Below are positions 49,201-61,200 of a stretch of 64,000 nt of DNA, piece after piece. The DNA lies in assembly GCF_021347895.1 (NCBI RefSeq), contig NC_067117.1, positions 34,974,067 to 35,038,066 on the forward strand, written 5' to 3'. The number at the start of each line of letters is the position of its first letter. Positions within the stretch are counted from its first letter, which is position 1. A model generated the notes under the pieces. It did not search any database. It saw only the letters and a program-made list of their open reading frames with translations, and was not told the origin of the DNA. The translations under genes and the position numbers were made by a program. This DNA is from Acanthochromis polyacanthus. Lineage: Eukaryota; Chordata; Actinopteri; Pomacentridae.

Positions 49201-52200
49201 TACTGTAAGTTAATGATGAAGCAGGAGCCTCAGCAGCTTTTCCCTCTTAAATGAGGCTTACAGGTCACTGTGGGGTTAGGGGACGAGGAGGAGCGGCTGA
49301 AGCTACTTTATGATCTCCTCAGGGCACAGGTCAGCATCGGCTTGTTTTAGACCCAAAAGTTTCCACTTCAGCAACAAAGTACATGACAAGCTACATGTCT
49401 TTTTAATATGAGCAGCTCTATGAAATGTGCCAGTGTTGTAGAGTTCTGTGGAAGTTGTTTTAAAATGTTCTTTCAGTTGAAATGGCTGTCATCCTGTAGG
49501 TACAGTTGATTTAGGATTATGTGGACTGTCACCTCTGAACACGCTCCTCCTTTCAGTCTAAGCAAGGGTCAAATGTGAACCACTCATTGCTGTAATTTTG
49601 ATCAGTTGGGTGTTGGAGGTAATTTTTCAGCAGCACTGACACTCTCGTGTTCGACTGTAAGCCTTAAAGTTGACATTGCGCTTGCCCTCTTTCCCAAAGC
49701 AGAAAATTAATAGAGATCAAACAAATGACTAATGTCTAATTAGTGCAGTCAGCCACTGTCATGGTCATGCCCGATACATGCAGTCCAGCCTGACTGTGTC
49801 TGCATCCATCTGGTTGCCTGGCCACACTGGCCTGATATTAATGATGTTTCACCTCAGGATATTTTTTACTTTCACAGCATGACCTCCCGCATATTACACT
49901 GCGTAAACATTCAAGCTGCCGTCATAGCAGTTAAATGTCTTTAATAGCAGCATTCAATCTTGCAACTGCAAAGAAGTACTTAAAAAAAGAATCACTGTTT
50001 GTCAGTTTATGCTAGTTAATTTTTGCGAGGCCTTTCAGGGCGTATTCAGCCTAAAATTAAGCATGCTTTCAATATCAAAGGGACACTTTGTTACAAATAT
50101 TTCTGAAACCAGCTTCCTTTTTAGCCAAAGATAGAGATAAAGGGAAAAAAAACTAAATGGAATGAATTTTCTGGTTAAACAAGTCTCTTGCTGTGTCGCT
50201 TAAATGAAAATTTGCTGTGGAAAAGCTTTTCACTTTAGTGTCAACAAAAACATGACATGTGAAGTGTGGGAGCTGGTGTTGTCCCTTAACCAGCCTGCCA
50301 AAGTTGTGGCACAGCTACATTCTGCATCACTGCAGGTGTTTTCCTTCTGAGATAGCACAAGTCTGTTTTCTGGCTTTGATCCATTTGAATCATCTTTTAG
50401 GATTTGCCTGCTGTTGTAGGAAAATTAAATCTGCCAAATTTTCTCGTAGCTCTTTATGCCTCATCTTACCTGATTGTTCCTGCAGTTGCTTTTCCTGGCC
50501 TTGCCAGTGTTGAGTATAACCTGACGCCCAGGTTGAATTGCACCTGTTGCTACCAGACGGAACCCTGGTTTCGCCACTCTGTGTTTGCAGTCCCTACATT
50601 TGCCCCTGTGGAGCAGACAGATCAGGTTGTCTCACTGTCGATAGCCAAGTCCCGACTTCTTCTCTGTCTGTCACTCACCAGAACTGGGTCAAGAAATATT
50701 TTCAAGCAATCAGCATTACTGAAACTAATGATTATCTTTACTTTTCTTTGTTCTATATTAAGCCTTCTTTTTTATATTTTAGATTCTATCCAAATTTCAA
50801 AGCATGACATAAAATCGTCACATTGGAAAAATTGATATCAGAATGTTTGACATTTTTTGCTTTTTTTTGGAAATTTAACAGAGATTCAAAGGCTTACAAA
50901 TATGTTAGAGTTGCTCCTTATGTTGTTGAATATCTTGGAAATAGTAAATAATGGCTTTTCAGATCATGATGGGTGACCTGTGGATTATTGTTAAATCACC
51001 CCTCTTGAAATTAGAATCATGTGGAAAATGTCCTCTGCCTGCTGCTGATGGATAAAAGGATGAAAGTTGTAAATACTATCTTCCACACAGTTTTCGTGCT
51101 CCTCCTCACCTAGCCTGTCGTATCGTTGTGAAGACGCTGAGCTCTAATTATTCCTAATTTCTGTGTGTAAGTATACAGTGTGTGTGGGGGTGGACATGTT
51201 GTTTTTCCAAATTCTCCGGCAATGAAACAGATAATATTTCCTGCTGTGCGTCTGCATTTTGAATCACTGCCCTGTTTTTAAACGATTCTTTTCTCTCTTT
51301 ATCTTCCTCTCTTCCCCTTGTATTGTTGGTTACGAGTAGCGGTGCTGGTGGGGGGCCAAGAGAGATGACTGCCCCTGCAGGAAAAAGCAGAGTAAAGGAA
51401 GAGGGCTTAGGGCAGAGGGAGGCGTGATTTGGGTGAAAGGAAGAAAGCCAGACGTTCGGTTTCCCTTAAACCATGTGATCAGCAGTGTGTGAGCCTGTCT
51501 GTCGCAGACAACTGCCTGAGCAGGTTACTAACCACAGGGCTTCCCTCTTCTATATGACAGAATCCCTCTTTTGTCTCCCTTTGCATCTGAGCAATGTCTT
51601 TCAAGCGAGTCTCATTATCATGTTCCAGAAGCGTAAAGAGAGTTATCATCCGTTCTGGTGTCTCTTCAAACTGTTCCCTGAGCATTAATAAATCCTCAAG
51701 TGTTATAGATTCTTGTAAGTGTCTTGTTGAGGGTTTTCTCTCGCCTGTTTTTATTCTGCTATTAGCACAGAAGACAAGAATTAGTATTGCATGGAGTTCA
51801 TGCCTTTGATATGAGCAGTTGTCTGATCTTCTGCTCTGGCTATCCCTCTGCCTCAAGTAGCCCAGAAATCCATTTCAGATTTTCCCTTTAACTCTTGCAA
51901 AATGGTGAAGGTACATAGTGTACTCTCAGAGATGGGGCATTTTGGGCGGGGTGCAGTGGTTGGGGGATCCTTGAAATCAAACTATGCAAGCCATTGGGGT
52001 TTGAGGAAAGCCCTTTGGATCTGAATAAACTGAATGTAAAAGCATAAAACTGTAGAATGAAGTCATTTCAGCAGTTATGCCAGTGTTGGGATAGTGCTGG
52101 ATCCAGTGCTGGATGAGGGAAACTTTCCAACATATTAGATCAAATCTTTTCATGTGGTTTAGACAGCAGTATTTAGGCTAAATGATGAATATCTAAAACA

Positions 52201-55200
52201 TGACAGGAATTTTACCTGTTGAACTGTTAAACTCTTCTCTAATTTGAAACTTGATTTAGTCACCAGTTGCTTTGAACATTCCTTAACACATCCTTTTCCA
52301 GAATCCCACGGGTTCAGCCATCACTGGACGAGCGAATCTTCCCTACACAGCCTGGAGTCGCTGCAGTCTACAGCGTGAGTCACTGCAGGCAGCCCCTTTT
52401 CAAACACGTGCATATCCACCTGTATATGTACTTCAGTGCATACGCAGACAGAATACACACATATAAGACTTATATCTGTAGCACAGACTGCATGTAATTG
52501 TGTATACTTTGACTCTGACTGCACCAAAAATGTACATTCATTTGGCCAGATTGATGATTACACCTGGCTAAAACTATTACTAACTATTACTACTACTACT
52601 ACAAGATGCTACCTTCATAAATATTTGTTTTTGATGAAACTGTTTCAGAGAGGTTTTCATTCAGATTATTGATCATTTTAGAGACAGTTACTCGCATCCT
52701 ACTCAGAGTTGTGAAATTTAGTCTACCACCATAGAGTAAAGATTAGAAACTTCTCTCAGACTAGTATTTATAAATATTCTAATCATAAAAATACAACAGC
52801 AGCAACATATTGATGGTAAATTTGTCCAAATTGTGAAAATCGATCAACGTACAAGGTCATTTTTTCGCTGTTTTTGATGCCTGGAGTGCCACAGACGTTG
52901 CTGTTAGAGAACCCAGCTAAAGTTCAGTGTAGGAGAGGTGTGCCTGTTTTTCAACAGTGTGTGTGATATAAGCCTTTCCTGATACTGAGTCATAAAATAC
53001 TTTTTATTCCCCTTACCAGCATTGTAAATATGCATTTGTGATTTTAATTACCAGCAAAGACAGGCATGCTGGTTCAGACATGATGCTGTGGAAATGTTTC
53101 TCCTCAGGGGACTTCTGACATTTGCTGGATTGTCCAGAAGTTAATTAATATTTCCTTTGTCTGATCTTTGTCATTCCCATAATTCTCAGCATCTTTATTT
53201 TAAATTTGCTGGAGCATGGATGTAGTAGATAGGGGAATCAGGGAGAAAATTTGATTTGTTCACTTAAATTTGGTTGTATTTTAGGGAGGTACACCTATTG
53301 TATCTCCCTAAAGACAAAAACAGTTTTCCTCTGGGTACTGACTTAGATGTTGAGCAGTGCTTCATGCTGTTCTGCTGCCTGCTGTAGGACTCTCCTCTCA
53401 CCAGTGATATGTGCGTTTACCTGGAGGCCCCAGAATAAATTTGGCATCGAGCTGAGTAGACTTTATAAGAGACTGAATGGTGACAATTCTACCATTAAAA
53501 GCAAATACACCTGTGTTTATTGATGAACACCTTGTAAATGTTTACTAGAGAATAAAAAGGTAGGGATATTGATTTTATTTTCACTTCACATTTTATTGAT
53601 TTTTCTTGCACAGAATGAAACTGACAGAAAAATGCTGTGGTTCTTGCTGAGCTGTTTGACACTAACATCGTGGTAAAATATTGGATCCTCTGTTTTTGTT
53701 TTTCCTTTGGTACTGTTAATTGTTAGAATATAACAATATATTAAAATTACCATATTATGATAGCACAAAGCTGTTTTCCAGTACTGATAACATTTCTGAG
53801 TAGGGAGTAGCTGCAGAGTGCAGAAGGAATGGCACTGTATACTTGGAGATCCACTATTCAGCTGTGAGCTTGTTTATCCACCGCAACAAAACTACTGAAA
53901 ACATTGGCGGTTTTATGAGATTTTTGAGCTTTGGATGTTTGTTTTCGGGGGTTAAGCTGCAACAATGATGACACTGGTAGAAATAAACAGTGTTCCCAGC
54001 ATGAAACCATTGATCTTTATGGTGGATGTGAGGTTAATTCACTCACTCGTTTTTTCCCCTTGTCCTCATGTACAGCCCCCATACAGCCGCTTACCTCCCA
54101 TCCCCCATCCCATCATGCTGTATGTCCTCAGAATCACTTGCCTGAAGCAGAGCAGGCTCCTCCCCTGGCAACAGCAGCTAGATTAGTTGCTTTATCCCAG
54201 GTCATCTGAGGGAAGTGGGCCGCACCGAGAAGATGTAGAGATTCAGAGGGGAGTCATACTATAGAAGCTATATAGACTATCATCTGTGGTACCTGATAGA
54301 TTTAAATATGTTATACATTCAGAGATGCTAGCTTTTAAATCTTGGTGTCAGTAGCTGTCTTAAGCAGCTTTTGAATCTCGTAATGTTTAGATTTTGAAGA
54401 GAATAAAAAAGAGAAGAGGTGGTTTGCCCAGCTTTCCTTTCTGCCTCTGTGTCTGACTCTGCTTACTGCTGTCTTCCTGCAGTATCCTGTCTCATTCCCT
54501 GGTGTGTCAGCCTGCTGCAGCAACAAGCAGCACCTGCAGTGGTGCCAGCCCATAGCTGCAGCAGCCAAGGCCCAGCCTGCCTCACCACACACTAAGAGTT
54601 GAATCAAATATCTCATCCTTGCCCGATATTGCTCGTGGTTGGTGCCCAACCTCAACCCTCCACTGGTCCATATCAATGAGGCTTGTTTAGCATGACTCAG
54701 TGATGTCTGTTGTATCAGGTGCTCTCTATCTATCACAGATGAGTGGGATTGTAATATGATTACTCGACCCAGTTTTGCCATATGAGGCCCAGACATCCTT
54801 GCACAGCAGAGTCTGCCACAGTGGGCTGCCAGAACTTAGTCTTTAGCCGACCGCAGCGGGCCTCAACGGCCACGCACATCACAGGTCTTTACCTCTCCTC
54901 ACATACAGGGGCTAATCCTGCTGCTTGAGCGCTTAATTTAAATTCCTCAGCAGGAGGGAGGGCTAATGACTTGTGGAATCTCACCACTGCTGTTCCTACC
55001 CTACATCACTTTGATGTAATATAGATTTTTTTGCATCTAATGTTACTGCTTCATGTCATACAGGTCCCCAGGCATGCTGGCCCTCCTTACCCTGCTCATG
55101 ACATCACAAAGGGACACCCTAACTTGGCAGGCACCCCGCCTGGTCATGCCCATTCCCCGGCTCTCTCTCAGGTATCAGTACCCACAGCATCTCCATATCG

Positions 55201-58200
55201 CTACCCTAAGGGCTGGGAGGCAGGCGGAGGGGTGAGTTTGTCACTGTAACCGCCGTCATCCTCTCTGTTGGTTTTTCCATTTGTCTGCCTTCTTTCTGTG
55301 ACTTTTTTAAGGACTGAGCACATCACTTCTCAGTATAATCCAATGAGAGAATTTCACATAAACTTTTATGTGTCGCTCAGTCATTTTTCAATACTAAATA
55401 CTCTTTTAACAAATTCTCAGTTGGATGAACAGGAGTTAAATTGGTAGCATCAGTTTTAAAAAACTGTTGTATTAGTTTATCTCTGCCCATAAAGTCTACA
55501 CCCGACTTCTATTCTTTTTTGTTTTGAACATCACCTCTTAAACTTCTTTTATTTTCATGTTTGTCATTTCTCTGTTTCACTCCGTTTCTATTACAGCAAG
55601 AAATTGTGTGCATGAGTGTAATATTTTAATGAAATTCAGATGAATGTGTGATCGAAACGGTCTCAAATATTTAGAGAACACTTTGTTTAGAGATCACTAA
55701 CTGCCTGTAGACAAACATGCATCTACTCTATCTATATGTAGTATCTGTTTAATTCTGAGAAGGGTCCAGCAGTGACAAGCCCAGCATTTAAGTGGCAAAA
55801 GGAAGCTAAACAATGACTAGGCTACCAGTCTATCAGTCCAGGGTTAATGTATATACAGACAAACACATTCCCATTTATGTGACCTGGATTTCTTCAGACT
55901 ATGAGAGGAAAGTAGAGCACAGACAGGAAACTCACATGAACAATAGGAGTGTTTTGATATGGAACCTTTTTTGCGTTTACCACAATTTGAAATCGCACTT
56001 GAATAATGGTACAGTGTGTGCAGAGTCATGATATACCAGGTCTTGTTTGTTTTTTGTTGTTACATTTTGTTATTTACCTGGTCAGTTAGCTTACTGTATG
56101 TGCATACAAATAATTGTATGTTTGGGATTCATGTTGGATTATGAAAATAGCCAGTTGTGTCAGTAGTACTGGTAAACCCGATCTCCAAGTCTGCTGCTTA
56201 GAGAATTGTAACTCAGAAGCCTCAACACCATCAGTTTAATGTTTTAAAGAGTTTTCTGTCATTTTTAGACCTACACTCTTCAGATAAAAGCTCTGCAGAA
56301 AGTCATTGTGTGGAATAATTACTTAAGTTTGACAGTATGTTAAAAGAGGATGCTTGTGTAATATTCCAGATCCTTGCAGGGTTATGGCTAGAAACACTGC
56401 AATGAGGTTAGATTTAGGCAAGACTGATTAAGTGATTTGAGTATGAGATGGTTGGGATTAGGTAAGGGTTAGATGTAGATATCTAGCAAAGGCGTCCTTT
56501 TCTGTCTGCAGTGAGATCAATACACATGTGATAGAGATTGCATGACGCAATGACAAAATACAGAGGGCCAGAACAGAAATAAGTCAGGGTTGAGCTTTAG
56601 AAAGAGATGCACTTGCCCTTGACATAATTTGATTAGGGCGTGTATTACATCTAAGTGTTACTGTTATTGTTTGGGGAAATAAACCCAGATATGTATACAG
56701 GTAACTCTGTAAAAGGTCAATCATTTATCTCAAAGCCAATGTGCCTCGCTGCTCTCATTTACAAACGTGTTGACTCGGTGACTCAGCATCTCTGGAAGTA
56801 TGTGACTATGCTTGTGAGGAATCTAGTTCTTCCTCTTTACCAATATAGCTTATTGGCCCACTGCCTCACCCTAAAGCTGCTCTAGACTCTCTCCAACCTT
56901 CTGTGAATAGTCTTGTCAGCAAGGACAAACTTAAATTATCACTGCTATACCAGCAGCAGCTTGAAGAGTAAGCAGATGTGCTTAAATTCACCTCAGCTTA
57001 GCTCCACTGCACATGAGATGAAGAAAAAAGAAACACAGGATTTGTAGTTCTTGAGGGTACCAATTATCTTTGCGCAGTTCATAAACCCCAATTGAAAACA
57101 CTTTCACCCAGCAACATCCAAAGTAAGTTGGTGCTGTTGTGTGTTGATATGGACTATTGAAGTCCCTTTAAGTACAAAATGTCTTAATCAAATAACTACA
57201 GCCTAATTGGTTGCATATTTTCTGGTCATTATATATACAGAAAAAAGCCTCTCATTCTCTGTGCATGTTTCCATTTCTCCTTTTGACAGTCTCCATACAA
57301 CCCTGGGCAAAATGCTGGCTCCGCTCCTTTAGTGTATTCTCCCCAGACACAGCCAATGAATGCACAGCCACAGAGTCGCCCGGTGAGTGTCCCTCTGGTC
57401 CTGGATTTACAGCACATCTGCCCCAAGTAACCAAACAGTTTGTGGTTTAGTGTGAGTGCTGAAGCTTTACTGAGTAAGTCGAGAAGAGATCTTGTGTCAC
57501 GAAATCACCAAGAGCTCTCGAGTTGTTGACTGATCTTAGTTTGATCATGGCAGCAAGGAATTTAACATAGGATGTATTTATTTAATGAGGTCTCCCTCAG
57601 TGTCTCCTTAGAGGCTCCTTATGGGCTCGTTGTGGGTGGTGGAATTGCTGATGGCGTACAGGATTTGAGTCTGCACTGGTGTAATTTTACACCTTCCGTC
57701 TCTACTGCCATGTAACTGTTATCTGAAAACCGTAGCACACTCAGGAGGCTTCATCCTGGACTTTTATCACGATATACACAGATAGTGTAAAAAAAATATA
57801 GCAAAACAAGAAGTCATATTCTCAAAAAAAATGTAGCATTTGACTGCAGAGAAATGAGTTAAACTGGTCTTGTGTAGTGGATTAGAGGATGAAAGATTTT
57901 TTAGCCACATTTTACTAAATGCAGATGAATAGTTGTTTGAGCAAATAATTGGGAGTTGGGAACTTCATTAAACTGAATGTCAAACAACAGCCCTTGAGCT
58001 GTTGTTTTTGCTAATTGTCTAATAGAATTAGTCAGAGGAGACAAACAACATTTGTGGTTAAAGTCAGGCTTTGTCTTTACAATGTTTGTCCAACACCATG
58101 GAAAGGAAACTGCTCAGCTTTTGTGAGATTTCTGTTTTGTTAGATCCCGATGATGTCTAAGCTCAGACATTAAACTGTCTTTGTAGACCTGAAGAGTGTA

Positions 58201-61200
58201 TTTTGTACTAAGGGATTTATTTATTAGATTTTTTCTTTTTTAGTTTTAGTGTAGCCTAAGAAAGACCATTTAAAAATATGCAGTAACATAGAACCTTTTA
58301 TGAAACATCTCCCAGCATGAAAAGCTTAGTAAAAAGAAAATAAATAAAAAATCCAAGTGTGATATTGACTTTGCATTATTTATAAATCTTGCCTGGTGCT
58401 TGCCCAGCCTCCATACAGAGAACAAGGCTAAGCAGACCTCAGTCAGTGTGTATTTACACATGCAGTAAGTCTTGTTTCAAACTTTGTGTTTACATTGGTA
58501 AGGTCTGTCACAGAAGACTGGGAAATATTTAACTTTCACTATTATTTACTGTTATTACTAGTTTTCTGTTGTATTTATATTTCAGTGTGCTTCAAAGCAT
58601 TTAAATTAAATGATAGCTTCTCATCCAAATGTCTAAATTGTTCTTCAGATAGTTCTTACAGCAAGTTAGAATTCCAAGCTGCAAATACACGGTTTGACTG
58701 AGAGCTGGTACTGCGTCACATGTCTTTACAGCTTTGTTGCTCTGTGGTTTTGTATTGTATGTTCAACCGTCGGCCTCCATCGCTCATCTTATACTGTATC
58801 TGTGTCTCTCTTGTGCTCTTTCTTCTCCCTGCTTTGCCATCACTGCTTCAATCTCCTTGCTGGACCTCTCCTCCCTCCCCCACCAGTTTGCTACGGGCCC
58901 TCGACCAACCCACCATCAGGTAATTTACCCCTGCTGAACGCCCCTCCTGCTCCTTCTCTTGCATCATCATCATCAAAGCAGTTTGCTGGTCCCTGCTGGC
59001 AAAGGGCTGTTTGTGGGGCTTCTGCTGTTCCTTCAAAAAAAGTCTCAGATTTGAAAGATTATCTTGGAAACCGTTAAAGAGGTTTTAATTATCATGGGAT
59101 GTTCCTGTGTTGCTAGTTAATCATGATATCCAGCCAGGTGCACATGGGTTTTTCCTGACACTATTTTTGAAGCTATTCATGTTTATTTTTGTGTTGAGAT
59201 TTGCGATCATTCTAAAATAGGTATTTAGACATTTTGGGGCTTTAGTGTAATGAAACTCACGGGCTGTGAGTGGATCAATTGAAAGACTTTGCTCAGGATC
59301 TGCTCTTAGGATTGCGACTGCACCAGCCTCTCTAGTGATTTCATGATAGTACATGGTACTTCATTACACCTAGAAGCACATGCCACCCATGGTTTTACAT
59401 TGTGTGCCCAACCATAAAAAACTTGCTTGTATTTGTGTTATCATACTGTATGACTTACTCAATTCGAGAATAATGTCTAGTAAGTACCGTATTTTCCGCA
59501 CCATAAGGCACATCGAATTGTAAGGCGCAGTCTCGATTACGGGATTTATTTCTGTATTTAAGCCATATATAAGGTGCACCGTATAATTGGGCCCATGCTA
59601 AAACAAGGAAACTGAAGCAAAACAGTGAGTTTGGTTGGACTTTATTCTACTACGTATTTCAGAATACACAGGGTTCTCACCAGGATTTTTTTACAGTGTA
59701 ACGGCAGGTCCTCCCACATGCGCACGCACGTGTGCAATAGCCTTCATTAAATCTCGTGAGCGGCCAGCCCAGATGTCAGCTAATGAGCGTCACGCAGATG
59801 CTCCAAATGCTCGTGATTGAGGTCACTATTCACCATACATGGCATCACGGAAACAACCGAGACATGCTAATTGTAACCCCGAGATTGGAAGCGACTCTTA
59901 ATTTTAGACGGGAACGGGTCAATCGACAGGAAAGTACGGCTGAGGTGGGGAGACATAAATTAACCTAAATAGGCACCCAGTCGATAAAAACAAACGCACA
60001 TGGCGTTATCTGTCAAAATAACAGCGTAGCGGCCCTAATCACAGCGTAATCTTTTAAACTGACAGCGTAACGGCCTAACGGCCTGTTACGCTGAAATGCG
60101 CTGGCGAGAACCCTGATACACTCACATTATTTTTTTGATCAATCTTTTGTCACACATCCATAAAAGTCCTCATCTTCTGTATCTGAATTGAGCGGGACAA
60201 TTCCAGCAATGATCCCGGCTTCCGCGAAAGCTTGGACAATAGTCGGTACTGTACGTAGCTTTATGTAATGTTCTCTAATAGGTTTATCGCTGCCCAGCGT
60301 GTGTAGTGTACGTATTACGTCCCTATGTCGGCGGGAATTGGTCCGACAGTCAGATTTTGGAACTCAGTGCACACATAAGACGCACCGGGTTAAAAGGCAC
60401 ACCATCGATTTTTGAGAAAATTGAAGGCTTTTAAGTGCGCCTTATAGTGCGGAAAATAAAATATTAAGAAAGTTACACGTTGTCGCTCATCAGATTCGTC
60501 AGAATTTTTGTTAGAAATAAAATAATAGATGCTAACTTAAAGTGCCAAGTCTCAACTCTAATTTACCTAGGTCTACATGAATATTGAAAATTGTGTTTAT
60601 GATATTTAGCAAATAGTTCCCAATGTTTAGGGGATTCAAAAGTAGTTTGACACGTATCGTCAAACAAATGAACATACTTTACAGTACAGCACCGTCAGCG
60701 ACTGCCTGTAGTCTGTGATGCCTAGTTATCAGCAGAACCTCATGCAGCTACATGCAGATGTTGCTTCTTGAGAAGCCTTGTTGTCTTTGGCCTGTTCTTC
60801 AGCCAGAGGATAAGATTGAGATCAAATTGTTTGCTTGACCAGTTAACTATATCTCACCTCTTTAAATTGAAAATCCCTCACTTGCTTTGGCTGTATGTTT
60901 AGAATCATTGTACTGCTGAATGACAAAATGGTGTCTAATATGTTCTGACCCATTTGATCTAATCCTCCAAAATCTCTGCATTTATCCTCTTTTTTTTTTT
61001 CTGTCAGCAGTTCAGTCATCAATAACTGTCTGTGTAGCTGCACCACTGGTAACAATACATGCCCAAGCCGTAACAGAAACACCACCACATTTGACAAATG
61101 AGGTGATATGCTTTAGTTCATGAGCTCTTCATTTTTCTCCACTCTGTACATCATTCACACTTCTAGCACAATCTAGCATTTCCTAGTTTTCTGGGATGCA

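Larger units (their letters stand above)
43263..52301 (+). other. eif4g3 intron 1
   Basis: About 9 kb of intron containing the second 583-bp helicase-fragment element (45383-45965), C/T-rich tracts (46540-46660) and a GT-rich microsatellite (48670-48700). No other gene was recognised. A minus-strand frame near 51480-51856 is treated in the findings. Confidence 0.6.
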
